In this document: one piece after another, positions 42,906 through 52,117 of the stretch | How positions within the stretch are numbered: the stretch's first letter is position 1 | Layout of the letters: each line of letters starts with the position of its first letter | Translations under genes and position numbers: made by a program | Source: an uncultured Mesonia sp. | Lineage (GTDB): Bacteria; Bacteroidota; Bacteroidia; Flavobacteriales; Flavobacteriaceae | Direction of reading: 5' to 3' | DNA: 64,000 nucleotides | NCBI GenBank assembly: GCA_958296185.1 | Contig: CATQIB010000011.1 | Coordinates: 1-64,000, forward strand | Notes under the pieces: generated by a model | What the model saw: the letters and a program-made list of their open reading frames with translations, nothing else | The model's database searches: none | Told to the model about the DNA's origin: nothing

Positions 42906-43653
42906 GTTTATGAATAATAGTCGAGCTCGCTTGAGCGCTTGGCATTACTACCAATTCGGTAATATTAACATGTTCGGGTTGTTGTAGCATATATAAAATA
43001 GTACGGGCTACGTCCTCAGCTTCTAGGGCTTTGTATCCTGTATATACTTGTTTTGCCCTTTCGGTATCATTTTTAAATCGCACTTCGCTAAAGTTAGTGG
43101 CTACCAATCCAGGGTGCACGGCTCCCACTTTAACTCCTGTACCGTTTAAATCTAAACGCATGCCGTGATTTAGCGCATCTACAGCGTGCTTACTGGCACA
43201 ATATACATTGCCTTTTGGGTAAACTTCTTTGGCTGCGGTAGATCCTACGTTGATAATATGCCCCGATTTTCTCTCAACCATTTGGGGTAATACCGCCTGA
43301 GTTACATACAGTAAACCTTTAACATTTATATCAAGCATAGCATCCCAATCTTCAGGATCGCCATCTTGTAAAAAATCTAAACCATGTGCATTTCCAGCAT
43401 TGTTTATTAATATATCTATTCTAGAAAAACTTTGCGGAAGTTGCTTTACGGATGCATTTACTGCTTCACGGTTACGTACATCAAAAATTAATAAATGCGT
43501 TTTACAACCGGTTAATTCTTTTTGCAATTTGATCAAGGCTTCATGATTTCGTCCACATAAAATTAAACGAGCATATTCTTTGCTTAAGCAAATGGCTGTG
43601 GCTCTACCAATACCACTAGAGGCACCTGTAATGAGTACTGTTTTGTCTTGCAT
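42898..43653 (-). CDS. Short-chain dehydrogenase/reductase (YdfG-like)
   Basis: The 251-aa SDR has T-G-A-S-S-G-I-G at residues 10-17 (NADP-binding, followed by C-G-R-N), N-N-A-G near 87, a Ser at about 138, and Y-C-A-S-K near 151-155. The overall pattern resembles YdfG-type serine/3-hydroxy-acid dehydrogenases with broad substrate range. It is the first gene of the minus-strand operon with the AlbA_2 and phosphatase genes. A near-consensus TAACTTTA promoter element lies just upstream. Confidence 0.9.
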   Translation of the reverse strand: MQDKTVLITGASSGIGRATAICLSKEYARLILCGRNHEALIKLQKELTGCKTHLLIFDVRNREAVNASVKQLPQSFSRIDILINNAGNAHGLDFLQDGDPEDWDAMLDINVKGLLYVTQAVLPQMVERKSGHIINVGSTAAKEVYPKGNVYCASKHAVDALNHGMRLDLNGTGVKVGAVHPGLVATNFSEVRFKNDTERAKQVYTGYKALEAEDVARTILYMLQQPEHVNITELVVMPSAQASSTIIHKHD

Positions 43654-43883
43654 ATTTTAATTTTTATTAAAGTTAGCCGAATTTTTAAAAACAAAAGTTA
43701 ATTCAGCTTTAAAAATGTTCATTACTGCAACAACCGCTAAAATTTTTCGTCTAAATAAGAAAGCCCTAAACGGGATGCGAAATCATAAGGCTTTTAACCA
43801 ATTCTTAACAAGGATTCATGAATAATTTTATGATTTTGCGATGTTATTTAAAAAGCTAATTTTACGATTTAAAATAATAAAAT

Positions 43884-44888
43884 ATGGAGCAAGAAAATCA
43901 AACAATAGATATAGCGAGCATCAATGAAAAAATAGAACGCGAAAGTGCTTTTGTGAGTATTTTAATGGCCGAGATGGATAAGGTTATTGTGGGGCAAAAA
44001 CATATGGTAGAGCGTTTGCTTATTGGATTGTTGGGTCAAGGCCATATTTTATTAGAGGGTGTACCCGGATTGGCAAAAACCTTAGCCATAAATACCTTGT
44101 CTAAGGCAATTCAAGCCAGTTTTAGTCGTATACAATTTACACCAGATTTACTACCGGCAGATGTAATAGGTACCATGATTTATAATATGAAAATCAATGA
44201 TTTTAGTATAAAAAAGGGTCCCATTTTCGCCAATTTTGTTCTAGCCGATGAGATTAACCGTGCACCAGCAAAGGTGCAGTCTGCCCTGCTTGAGGCGATG
44301 CAAGAAAAACAAGTTACCATTGGCGATGAGACTTTTGTTCTTGATAAGCCTTTCTTGGTTATGGCTACTCAAAACCCAGTTGAGCAAGAAGGTACTTATC
44401 CACTTCCCGAAGCTCAAGTTGACCGTTTTATGCTAAAAACGGTTATAGACTATCCGAGTCTTGAAGATGAGCAAAAAGTGGTACGCGCCAATTTAAAAGG
44501 TAGTTTTGCGAAGGTAAATCCGGTAATTAGCACTCAGCAAATTTTACAGGCCCAGCAGACGGTGCGCGAGGTGTATATGGATGAAAAAATTGAAAAATAC
44601 ATTCTAGACATTATTTTCGCCACTCGATACCCAGAAAAATATAAGTTAGATAGCCTTAAACCGCTTATTTCATTTGGTGCCTCACCAAGAGGAAGTATTA
44701 ACTTGGCAACCGCAGCCAAATGTTACGCCTTTATTAAGCGCCGTGGTTATGTGATTCCCGAGGATGTTCGGGCGGTTGTACTCGACGTGTTGCGACACCG
44801 TATAGGTATTACCTATGAAGCTGAAGCCGAAAATATCACCTCTGAAGATATTATTCATAAAATTGTAAACGTGATTGAAGTACCTTAA
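43884..44888 (+). CDS. MoxR-family AAA+ ATPase
   Basis: The 334-aa ATPase has Walker A G-V-P-G-L-A-K-T near residue 59, Walker B L-A-D-E-I-N-R-A-P near 120, sensor 1 A-T-Q-N-P near 160, and P-L-P-E-A-Q-V-D-R-F. MoxR proteins are chaperone-like and help von Willebrand (VWA) proteins mature or bind metal; the two VWA genes lie downstream. It heads the bat operon (to 52876). The preceding 230 nt show no exact TAnnTTTG element. Confidence 0.95.
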   Translation: MEQENQTIDIASINEKIERESAFVSILMAEMDKVIVGQKHMVERLLIGLLGQGHILLEGVPGLAKTLAINTLSKAIQASFSRIQFTPDLLPADVIGTMIYNMKINDFSIKKGPIFANFVLADEINRAPAKVQSALLEAMQEKQVTIGDETFVLDKPFLVMATQNPVEQEGTYPLPEAQVDRFMLKTVIDYPSLEDEQKVVRANLKGSFAKVNPVISTQQILQAQQTVREVYMDEKIEKYILDIIFATRYPEKYKLDSLKPLISFGASPRGSINLATAAKCYAFIKRRGYVIPEDVRAVVLDVLRHRIGITYEAEAENITSEDIIHKIVNVIEVP

Positions 44889-44935
44889 ATAGGAGCGGTA
44901 GGCAGAAGAGGTATTGTGTGAGCTGAATTTATAGT

Positions 44936-45802
44936 ATGGAAACAAAGGAATTACTAAAAAAAGTTAGAAAAATTGAAATTAAAACCCGCCGGCTGAGTAA
45001 TCATCTTTTTGGCGGGGAATACCACTCTGCTTTTAAAGGTAGGGGAATGACTTTTAGCGAAGTAAGACAATATCAATTTGGAGACGATGTAAGGGCTATA
45101 GATTGGAATGTAACAGCTCGTTATAATGAACCCTTTGTAAAGGTCTTTGAAGAGGAGCGCGAACTTACTATGATGCTAGCGGTTGATGTTTCTTCTTCGG
45201 CTAATTTTGGTACACGAGCCGCTTTTAAACGCGATATTTTAACAGAAATTGCGGCTACCTTGGCCTTTTCGGCTACCCAAAACAATGATAAAATAGGTTT
45301 ATTGCTCTTTACAGATAAGGTTGAGTTGTATATTCCGCCCAAAAAAGGCCGCTCACATGTTTTGCGCATCATTCGGGAATTAATTGAGTTTGAACCCCAG
45401 AATAACCAAACAGATATCAATCAGGCTTTACAGTATTTACAAAATATGTTGCGTAAAAGCGCTATTCTTTTCATCTTATCGGATTTTATGAGCGGTAGCT
45501 ACGAAAAACCACTAAAAATACTAAGCAAAAAGCACGATGTAACGGGAATTAGGGTGTACGACGAACGTGAATTTGAAATGCCCAATGTGGGTTTGGTGCA
45601 AATGCAAGATGCAGAGACTAATCAAATAAAATTGGTGAATACAAGTTCTGCTAGGATACGAAAAGCCTATAAAACTAATTACCTTAAACAAGTAGATTAT
45701 TTCAAAAAAGCATTTAAAGCAAGTGGGGCTGGTGTTTTACAAACACGCGTAGACGAGAGTTATGTGAGAAAATTGTTGGGTTATTTTAAACAGAGAGGCT
45801 AA
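44936..45802 (+). CDS. DUF58-domain (VWA-like) protein
   Basis: The 288-aa protein has the DUF58 core with G-E-Y-H-S-A-F-K-G near residue 30, R-A-I-D-W-N-V-T-A-R near 52, and a MIDAS-like D-V-S-S-S at about 85-89. DUF58 proteins act with MoxR ATPases, likely as cytoplasmic or membrane-surface partners. It lies 47 nt after moxR and 1 nt before the next gene. Confidence 0.92.
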   Translation: METKELLKKVRKIEIKTRRLSNHLFGGEYHSAFKGRGMTFSEVRQYQFGDDVRAIDWNVTARYNEPFVKVFEEERELTMMLAVDVSSSANFGTRAAFKRDILTEIAATLAFSATQNNDKIGLLLFTDKVELYIPPKKGRSHVLRIIRELIEFEPQNNQTDINQALQYLQNMLRKSAILFILSDFMSGSYEKPLKILSKKHDVTGIRVYDEREFEMPNVGLVQMQDAETNQIKLVNTSSARIRKAYKTNYLKQVDYFKKAFKASGAGVLQTRVDESYVRKLLGYFKQRG

Positions 45803-45803
45803 T

Positions 45804-47435
45804 ATGGGTAATGATAAAACATTCAGTTTTTTTAATAGTAGGGCTTTGTTCATTCTTGCGCTTAGTCTATTTTGTGTTAACCATGACTCCGGCGCGCAAG
45901 AAATCCGCGCAAGCTTAGATACCAATCAAATAAAAATTGGCGAGCAAATTAATTATAAAATTGAAGTGGTTGCCGATAGCTCGGCCCAAATTAAATTCAC
46001 AGAAGGCCAAAGTTTTTTACCTCTAGAGGTGGTAGAAACTAGCTTAGACACTTTAACAGCAAAAGAGAAATTAAAATTTATAAAAAATTATACTATTACT
46101 TCTTTTGATGCTGGTGAATATATGTTGCCAGGCCAGACGGTGAGTGTTAATAATTATAATTTTTATACCGATTCTTTAGCTGTTGAGGTATTGGACGTTG
46201 AGGTAGATACTACCAAACAAAAACTATATCCGGTTAAAGAATCCGTTTACTATGAACCACCACTATCTTTTAACTATTGGATTCTTGTAGGTATTTTAGT
46301 ACTGGTTTTGATATTGCTAGTTTTAGCTATTTATTTACGAAAGAAAAAAAGTAGTCAAAAAGCCAAATTACCGCCTTTTGATCAAGCCTTATTGAGATTA
46401 AAAGAGCTCGACCAGCAAGATTTGTTAGCTCAAGGGAAAGAGAAACGATTTTACACGGTCTTAACTGAAGCATTAAAAGGGTATGTAGACGAAGAGATCG
46501 ATGCGCGAGCATTAGAAAGTACTACTTCAGAGTTTATCGCCTTATTAAAAGTCAAACAAAGCCAAGGTAAATTGCTGCTCGAAAATGAGCTAATAGATGA
46601 ATTTGAGCTTTTTCTAAAGCGAGCAGATCTAGTAAAGTTTGCCGGATTTAAACAAGGTAAGCTAGCCGCTCAAGAAGATCGAAAAAGAACAGAAAAATAT
46701 ATACAAGATTTAAAGACTGCTATACCAGCGCCAACCTTAGAAAAACTCCAACAAGACGAAGCCTACCTTGCCGCCCAAAGAAAGAAACAGAAAAAAAGAA
46801 AGATAATTTATGCAGGTATAATTGTTCTGGGTGTGGCGATTGCCAGTGGAGCTGCGTTTACAGCCTTTAAAGGCACCGATTTTGTGCGCGAGCTGTTGGT
46901 TTATGACGCTAATAAAGAGCTTCTTAACCAAGAATGGATCAGCAGTAATTACGGATACCCTGAAGTTAAGATCATCACGCCTCAGGTGCTCACCCGTAGA
47001 CTCCAGGACCAAATCAACAAAACAGACGTACCTCAAGGCGGAAGCGTAGAAGAGTTTTATTATGGAACTATGAGCGCACCTTACCATATTGTAGTGCGCA
47101 CCATGGTTTATCCTAAAAAAACTCAATTCATACTGGATCAAAGTATTGCTGCTATTCAACAGGATTTAGAAAAAATAGGCGCTAAAAATATTCTTGTAAA
47201 GGATGAAGATTTCACAACTATAGATGGCATAAAGGGCAAAAAAGTTTTTGGGAGCTTTAGCTATTCACCAGAAGAGAAGGAGCAAACGATAAGAAAAAGC
47301 TATCAGATTTTAAATTTTGGTTATCAAGGAGCTTTCCAACAAATTATATTAATTTATCCAGATCAAGATAGCTATGCACAGGAGATTACCTCGCGCATTG
47401 TTAATTCTGTTGAATTAAATACGGCCAAAAAATGA
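45804..47435 (+). CDS. BatD-like protein with an extra C-terminal membrane-anchored domain
   Basis: The 543-aa protein has a signal peptide (about 14-32), an extracytoplasmic BatD-type beta domain (about 33-145, starting I-R-A-S-L-D-T-N-Q-I), a transmembrane helix near 155-175 followed by a basic stretch, a helical cytoplasmic region (190-320), and a second transmembrane helix near 332-352. After that comes a further extracytoplasmic domain of about 190 residues (373-543) that I do not recognise. The first part is typical of the gene between DUF58 and batA; the tail seems an addition. Coupled to batA by a 4-nt overlap. Confidence 0.7.
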   Translation: MGNDKTFSFFNSRALFILALSLFCVNHDSGAQEIRASLDTNQIKIGEQINYKIEVVADSSAQIKFTEGQSFLPLEVVETSLDTLTAKEKLKFIKNYTITSFDAGEYMLPGQTVSVNNYNFYTDSLAVEVLDVEVDTTKQKLYPVKESVYYEPPLSFNYWILVGILVLVLILLVLAIYLRKKKSSQKAKLPPFDQALLRLKELDQQDLLAQGKEKRFYTVLTEALKGYVDEEIDARALESTTSEFIALLKVKQSQGKLLLENELIDEFELFLKRADLVKFAGFKQGKLAAQEDRKRTEKYIQDLKTAIPAPTLEKLQQDEAYLAAQRKKQKKRKIIYAGIIVLGVAIASGAAFTAFKGTDFVRELLVYDANKELLNQEWISSNYGYPEVKIITPQVLTRRLQDQINKTDVPQGGSVEEFYYGTMSAPYHIVVRTMVYPKKTQFILDQSIAAIQQDLEKIGAKNILVKDEDFTTIDGIKGKKVFGSFSYSPEEKEQTIRKSYQILNFGYQGAFQQIILIYPDQDSYAQEITSRIVNSVELNTAKK

Positions 47436-48445
47436 TTACAGCATTTAACGATATTACATTTGAGCACCCACAGTGGTTTTGGCTATTTTTGATTTTCCCG
47501 TTTATAATGGCTTGGCAATTTTACACCTATAACAAGCAAAATGCAACGGTGAAACTATCGAGCCTATCTGGATTTTCGGGAGATCAAGGTTGGCTTCCTA
47601 AGCTTAAACCTATTTTAATGATCTTTAGGCTTCTCGCCGTAGGTTTTTTAATTACGGCTATGGCTCGGCCAAGAACTGTAGATGTTTCTACCCAGACCAA
47701 TACTACCCAAGGAGTTGATATTGTCATGGCCATAGATGTTTCGGCCAGTATGTTGGCAAGAGATTTAGAACCCAATCGCTTGGAAGCTTTAAAAGAAGTG
47801 GCTTCAGATTTTGTCCAAGCGCGACCAACAGATCGAATTGGACTTGTGGTTTATGCCGGTGAGAGTTTTACCAAAACCCCTATTACCAGTGATAAACGCA
47901 TTGTGCTCAATGCCCTCAATGATATTGAATACAACACGCTAATAGAAAGCGGTACCGCAATTGGTATGGGATTGGCTACCTCGGTTAACCGATTAAAAGA
48001 TAGTGAAGCAAAAAGCAAAGTAATTATACTTTTAACCGATGGGGTAAATAACGCTGGCTTTATAGACCCTAAAATAGCTACCGAATTAGCCTTAGAATAT
48101 GATATAAAAACCTATACCATAGGCTTAGGCAGTAACGGTATGGCTTTAGGCCCTGTATCTATTGATCGTCAAGGAAATTTTAATTACGGTAGGGTGCCTG
48201 TTGAAATCGACGAAGCTTTGCTAAAAGAAATAGCTAAGAAAACTGGAGGACGATACTTTAGAGCAACAGATAAAGATAAACTCGAAAAAATTTATGAAGA
48301 AATAAATAAGCTAGAAACAACAGAGATAGAAGAGTTTAAGTTTTATAATTATGACGAAAAGTACCGTGTTTTGGTACTAATAGCAGCCTTTTTATTACTG
48401 TTAGAAGTATTGATTAAGAATACCTTATTAAGAAGCTTTGTGTAA
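47432..48445 (+). CDS. batA: BatA, VWA-domain membrane protein
   Basis: The 337-aa protein has N-terminal hydrophobic segments (about 12-30 and 58-75), a VWA domain with the MIDAS motif Asp102-x-Ser104-x-Ser106, and a C-terminal transmembrane helix near 310-330. VWA domains bind metal and mediate protein contacts. In the Bacteroides aerotolerance operon BatA and BatB form membrane complexes with MoxR-type ATPases. It directly precedes batB. Confidence 0.92.
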   Translation: MITAFNDITFEHPQWFWLFLIFPFIMAWQFYTYNKQNATVKLSSLSGFSGDQGWLPKLKPILMIFRLLAVGFLITAMARPRTVDVSTQTNTTQGVDIVMAIDVSASMLARDLEPNRLEALKEVASDFVQARPTDRIGLVVYAGESFTKTPITSDKRIVLNALNDIEYNTLIESGTAIGMGLATSVNRLKDSEAKSKVIILLTDGVNNAGFIDPKIATELALEYDIKTYTIGLGSNGMALGPVSIDRQGNFNYGRVPVEIDEALLKEIAKKTGGRYFRATDKDKLEKIYEEINKLETTEIEEFKFYNYDEKYRVLVLIAAFLLLLEVLIKNTLLRSFV

Positions 48446-49501
48446 ATGTTTGTATTAGAAGAGAAAATATATTTTTGGTTATTGGCATTAATCCCCGTTC
48501 TAATAATGGTTTTTTTGCTCAATCTGTGGTGGCGAAAACGCAAGCAAAACCTATTTGCCGAAAAACAATTTTTGCAAGAATTAAGTCCAGATAAAAGTGT
48601 AATAAAACCTATTATAAAATTAATATTGTGGTGTTTTATTTTTAGCGCCATTGCCTTTGCTTTAGTCAATCCTAAAATAGGATCAAAAACCGAAACCATA
48701 AAAAGGGAAGGGGTAGATATAGTTTTTGCCATGGACGTTTCAAAATCCATGTTAGCCGAAGATATAGCACCCAACCGATTGGATAAAAGCAAGCAAATTG
48801 TAAACCAAATCGTCAACAGTTTAGCCAGTGATCGTATTGGGATTATTGCCTATGCGGGTAGCGCTTTCCCACAGTTGCCTATTACCACAGATTATAGTTC
48901 GGCTAAGTTGTTTTTACAGGCCTTAAATACCAATATGGTCTCTAGCCAAGGAACCGCTATTGGGGAAGCTATACAATTGGCTCAAAGCTACTATCCAGAA
49001 AACAGTAAAACCAGTAAGGTATTAATTATTTTAAGCGATGGGGAAAACCACGACCATCAAATATCTGAAATTCTCGCAGATGCAAAAGAAAATGAATTAA
49101 CGGTTATTACCATAGGGGTGGGAACGCTTAAGGGAAGTACTATTCCTATAAAAGAGAGCGGTAGAGTAAAGCAATATAAAAAAGACAAGAATGGAGAAAC
49201 GGTTATTACCCGTTTAGATCCTAGTACTTTAGAACAAATTGCGGCAGCTACAAATGGCACATACATTGATGGTACAAATACCCAAGAAGTGATAAACCAA
49301 GTGAGTGAAGCCTTGAGTAAAATTGAAAAAACAGAATTTGAAACCAAGCAATACGCCAGTTACAAAGATCAATTTCAATGGTTTGTAGGCCTAGCGCTAC
49401 TTTTGGTTATCCTTGAACTTTTGGTGTTCGATAAAAAAACAGCTTGGGTGAAACGTTTAAATTTGTTTAATGATAAAGACAAAAGGCATGATAATAAATA
49501 A
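48446..49501 (+). CDS. batB: BatB, VWA-domain membrane protein
   Basis: The 351-aa protein has two N-terminal hydrophobic segments (about 8-26 and 52-70), a VWA domain with the MIDAS motif Asp97-x-Ser99-x-Ser101 and later a conserved L-S-D-G-E-N-H, and a C-terminal transmembrane helix near 310-325. It is a diverged duplicate of BatA. It begins directly after the batA stop and its end overlaps batC by 14 nt. Confidence 0.92.
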   Translation: MFVLEEKIYFWLLALIPVLIMVFLLNLWWRKRKQNLFAEKQFLQELSPDKSVIKPIIKLILWCFIFSAIAFALVNPKIGSKTETIKREGVDIVFAMDVSKSMLAEDIAPNRLDKSKQIVNQIVNSLASDRIGIIAYAGSAFPQLPITTDYSSAKLFLQALNTNMVSSQGTAIGEAIQLAQSYYPENSKTSKVLIILSDGENHDHQISEILADAKENELTVITIGVGTLKGSTIPIKESGRVKQYKKDKNGETVITRLDPSTLEQIAAATNGTYIDGTNTQEVINQVSEALSKIEKTEFETKQYASYKDQFQWFVGLALLLVILELLVFDKKTAWVKRLNLFNDKDKRHDNK

Positions 49502-50351
49502 GGTATATTTTAGCTTTGTGCTATTGTTCCTTTACGGATTTGTATCCGTCCAAGGACAAGAACGCTTATCTGAAAATCAAAAACAAGCCCAGTCTTATCT
49601 TTCTGAAGCGCAGCAGGCCATTGAAGAAGAAGATTTCCCTGCAGCCGAAGCCGCTTATCGCAAAGCCATTGCCAAAGATCCAGATCTGGCCGAAGCACGG
49701 TATAATATAGGGAATCTGTACTCCAATAATTCAAAACCAAAAGAAGCCAGTACACGCTTTTTTGAAGCAGGTCAAAAAGCCAATGCAAAAGCTTTAAAGC
49801 ATAAAGCATTTCATAACCAAGGCAATATGTTTATGAGTCAAAAAAACTATGCCGCTGCGGTCGAGGCCTATAAACAGGCTTTACGTAATAATCCTAACGA
49901 TGACCAAACCCGATACAACTTAGCTTTGGCCAAAAAAATGCAAGAAAAAGAACAACAGAACCAAGACAATCAAGACGATCAAGACAACCAGGATAAAAAA
50001 GATAATCAAGAGAATAAGGATAATCAGAGTAAAGATAATCAAGATCAAAATAACCAAAACAACCAAAACAATCAAGATCAGGACGATTCTAAGAATAAAG
50101 ATAAGCCCCAGGACGAGGGAGATAAAAAACAAGATAGCCAACAACCCAAAGATCAAGAGCAGAAAGATGACCCGGCAAAGCCCGAAGAAGGCGATGGGCA
50201 AAAAGAGCCACAGCCTAGCGAAGGAAAACTTTCTCCTCAGCAAATTAAAAACTTATTAGAGGCTATGGAGAATCAAGAAAAAGAAATTCAAGATAAAATA
50301 AACGCTAAAAAAGTAAAAGGTAAAAAAGTTCAAACAGATAAAGATTGGTAG
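49488..50351 (+). CDS. batC: BatC, TPR protein with acidic/Asn-Gln-rich low-complexity linker
   Basis: The 287-aa protein (from ATG 49488) has a signal peptide, three tetratricopeptide repeats (about residues 30-145), a long Gln/Asn/Asp/Lys-rich linker (about 145-240), and a conserved C-terminal helix with L-S-P-Q-Q-I-K-N-L-L-E-A-M-E-N-Q-E. BatC proteins are exported and bind the Bat complex. The repeats in the linker are imperfect (N-Q-D-N-Q-like units), so the length may vary between strains. Start choice: ATG 49488 gives a normal signal peptide. Confidence 0.85.
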   Translation: MIINKVYFSFVLLFLYGFVSVQGQERLSENQKQAQSYLSEAQQAIEEEDFPAAEAAYRKAIAKDPDLAEARYNIGNLYSNNSKPKEASTRFFEAGQKANAKALKHKAFHNQGNMFMSQKNYAAAVEAYKQALRNNPNDDQTRYNLALAKKMQEKEQQNQDNQDDQDNQDKKDNQENKDNQSKDNQDQNNQNNQNNQDQDDSKNKDKPQDEGDKKQDSQQPKDQEQKDDPAKPEEGDGQKEPQPSEGKLSPQQIKNLLEAMENQEKEIQDKINAKKVKGKKVQTDKDW

Positions 50352-52115
50352 ATGAGAGCAAAACTAGTTTTATTTATATTTCAGTTCCTTTTTATATCGG
50401 CAGCTTGGTCTCAAGTAAAGTTTGAAGCCGAAGTAAGCAGGAATTCTCTGGGCTTAAACGAGCGTTTGCGAGTAGATTTTGTCATGAATCAAGAGGGTGA
50501 TAATTTCAAACCACCAGCTTTTAAGAATTTTACCGTAGTAGGGGGGCCGTACCAATCAATCAGCAACAGCTATATCAATGGTAAGCGCAGTTTTAAAAAA
50601 TCGTATGGTTATTATTTAGAACCTAATAGTCGGGGTAAATTAGAAATCGGTCAAGCCGAAATTTTAATCAATGGGCAAACCTACAAAACTTCGCCAATAA
50701 CCATAACTGTTTCTGCAGCAGTAGATCAACCTAACCAAGAAAATACCGCCAACAGACGCGCCAGTCAAGGTATACACTTGGTTACGCGCATATCTAATGA
50801 GCAACCCTACCTTAATGAAGGTATAAGTGTAGAATATGTATTGTACATTAGTCCGTCGGTAAATATTAGCAATTGGCGTCCAATTGACAACCCTAAATTT
50901 GCCGATTTTTGGAGTCAGAATATAGATATCAAGCGATTAGAAGTAAAAGAGGGGACTTATTTAGGAGAACCTTACCGTTATGTAACACTAAGAAAAACCG
51001 TACTTTACCCTCAAAAAACGGGAGAGTTGAGCATTGAGCCGCTCACTTTATCACTTTCTGTAGACGTTCTATCAGATCGAAGAGATTTTTTTGGTAGAAG
51101 GTTATATGAGACCATCAACCAGCGGGTATCGGCCAAGACCAGAACGATTAAAGTTAAGCCGCTTCCTACAGAAAATAGACCGGCTAATTTTAACGGAGCC
51201 GTGGGCGATTTTAATTTTAATGTTTTAGTAAATAAGAAAAGCCTACAAGTAGGCGAATCGCTTGAGGCTAAGGTGCAAGTTTCAGGTAAGGGTAATTTAA
51301 AATTATTTCAACTACCTAAGTTAGTTGCTCCTTCTTCCTTAGAGGTATATGAGCCAGAGCATATTGAGGAAGTGAGAACAACTCAAAACGGAATGCAGGG
51401 TAAAATTTTCGACAATTATACCTTGGTGCCGCAAACTAAAGGTAAATATCCTATTCCAACGCTTTCTTTTTCGTATTTTGATCCGCAACAGCGTGCCTAT
51501 AAAACTTTGACCGCTCAAGAAACTTTGATTGAAGTTGAAGGAGGAGTAGGAATACCCGGACAAACATCGGTTACAACCAATCAAAATATAGGGTCTCTAA
51601 AAAACAACATTACCCAAAGCCGAGAGCCTTTTCGGTTTCTAAAACTAAATACCGATTTTCATGAGGCAAATGCTAATCGCTTCTTTAGGTCTGTAGGCTA
51701 TTGGTTGCTATTTTTAACGCCATTATATATTTTACCCTTACTGGTTTTTCTTAATAAGAAAAAAGCCAAGCGAAGCGTGAATGCAGGCGAGGGAAATGCC
51801 AGTAAATTAGTTAAGAAATATTTAAATGAGGCAAACCGGTATAAACAGCGGCCAGATTCTTTTTATATTCATCTAGAACGAGCGCTTTACGGATTTATAA
51901 GAACAAAATTAAAGATTGCCAATACCGATTTAAACAAGGAAAAAGTGATTCAAGTTTTGGAGCAGCACCAGGTAGAAGCTAAGATTATAGATCAATTTAT
52001 CACCTTGCTTAAAAATTGTGAAATGGCACGTTACACGCCATTAGCTCAAGCTAATGTTGATCACGACTTTGAAGAGGCAAAACGCATTATTACCCACTTA
52101 GATAAAAAATTATAA
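50352..52115 (+). CDS. batD: BatD, oxygen-tolerance (aerotolerance) membrane protein
   Basis: The 587-aa protein has a signal peptide (about 1-21), large beta-rich extracytoplasmic domains (22-435) with the BatD patterns V-S-R-N-S-L-G-L-N-E-R-L and Y-V-L-Y-I-S-P near 155, one transmembrane helix near 450-470 and a basic cytoplasmic tail. BatD is a scaffold of the Bat complex. It begins directly after the batC stop and is followed 2 nt later by batE. Confidence 0.9.
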   Translation: MRAKLVLFIFQFLFISAAWSQVKFEAEVSRNSLGLNERLRVDFVMNQEGDNFKPPAFKNFTVVGGPYQSISNSYINGKRSFKKSYGYYLEPNSRGKLEIGQAEILINGQTYKTSPITITVSAAVDQPNQENTANRRASQGIHLVTRISNEQPYLNEGISVEYVLYISPSVNISNWRPIDNPKFADFWSQNIDIKRLEVKEGTYLGEPYRYVTLRKTVLYPQKTGELSIEPLTLSLSVDVLSDRRDFFGRRLYETINQRVSAKTRTIKVKPLPTENRPANFNGAVGDFNFNVLVNKKSLQVGESLEAKVQVSGKGNLKLFQLPKLVAPSSLEVYEPEHIEEVRTTQNGMQGKIFDNYTLVPQTKGKYPIPTLSFSYFDPQQRAYKTLTAQETLIEVEGGVGIPGQTSVTTNQNIGSLKNNITQSREPFRFLKLNTDFHEANANRFFRSVGYWLLFLTPLYILPLLVFLNKKKAKRSVNAGEGNASKLVKKYLNEANRYKQRPDSFYIHLERALYGFIRTKLKIANTDLNKEKVIQVLEQHQVEAKIIDQFITLLKNCEMARYTPLAQANVDHDFEEAKRIITHLDKKL

Positions 52116-52117
52116 TT

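Noticed and set aside
46737..47159. Minus-strand open frame of 140 codons
   Set aside because: It is antisense to the BatD-like gene, whose frame is clearly coding; the antisense product looks random.
48349..48816. Minus-strand open frame of 155 codons across the batA/batB junction
   Set aside because: It overlaps two well-supported VWA protein genes and has no independent evidence.
49902..50110. CRISPR-like repeat array
   Set aside because: The periodic sequence is an in-frame low-complexity protein linker with irregular units, without fixed repeats and spacers.
49920..50243. Minus-strand open frame rich in Leu/Ile/Val, looking like a membrane protein
   Set aside because: It is the reverse complement of the Asn/Asp/Lys-rich batC linker; hydrophobic codons arise automatically from that composition.
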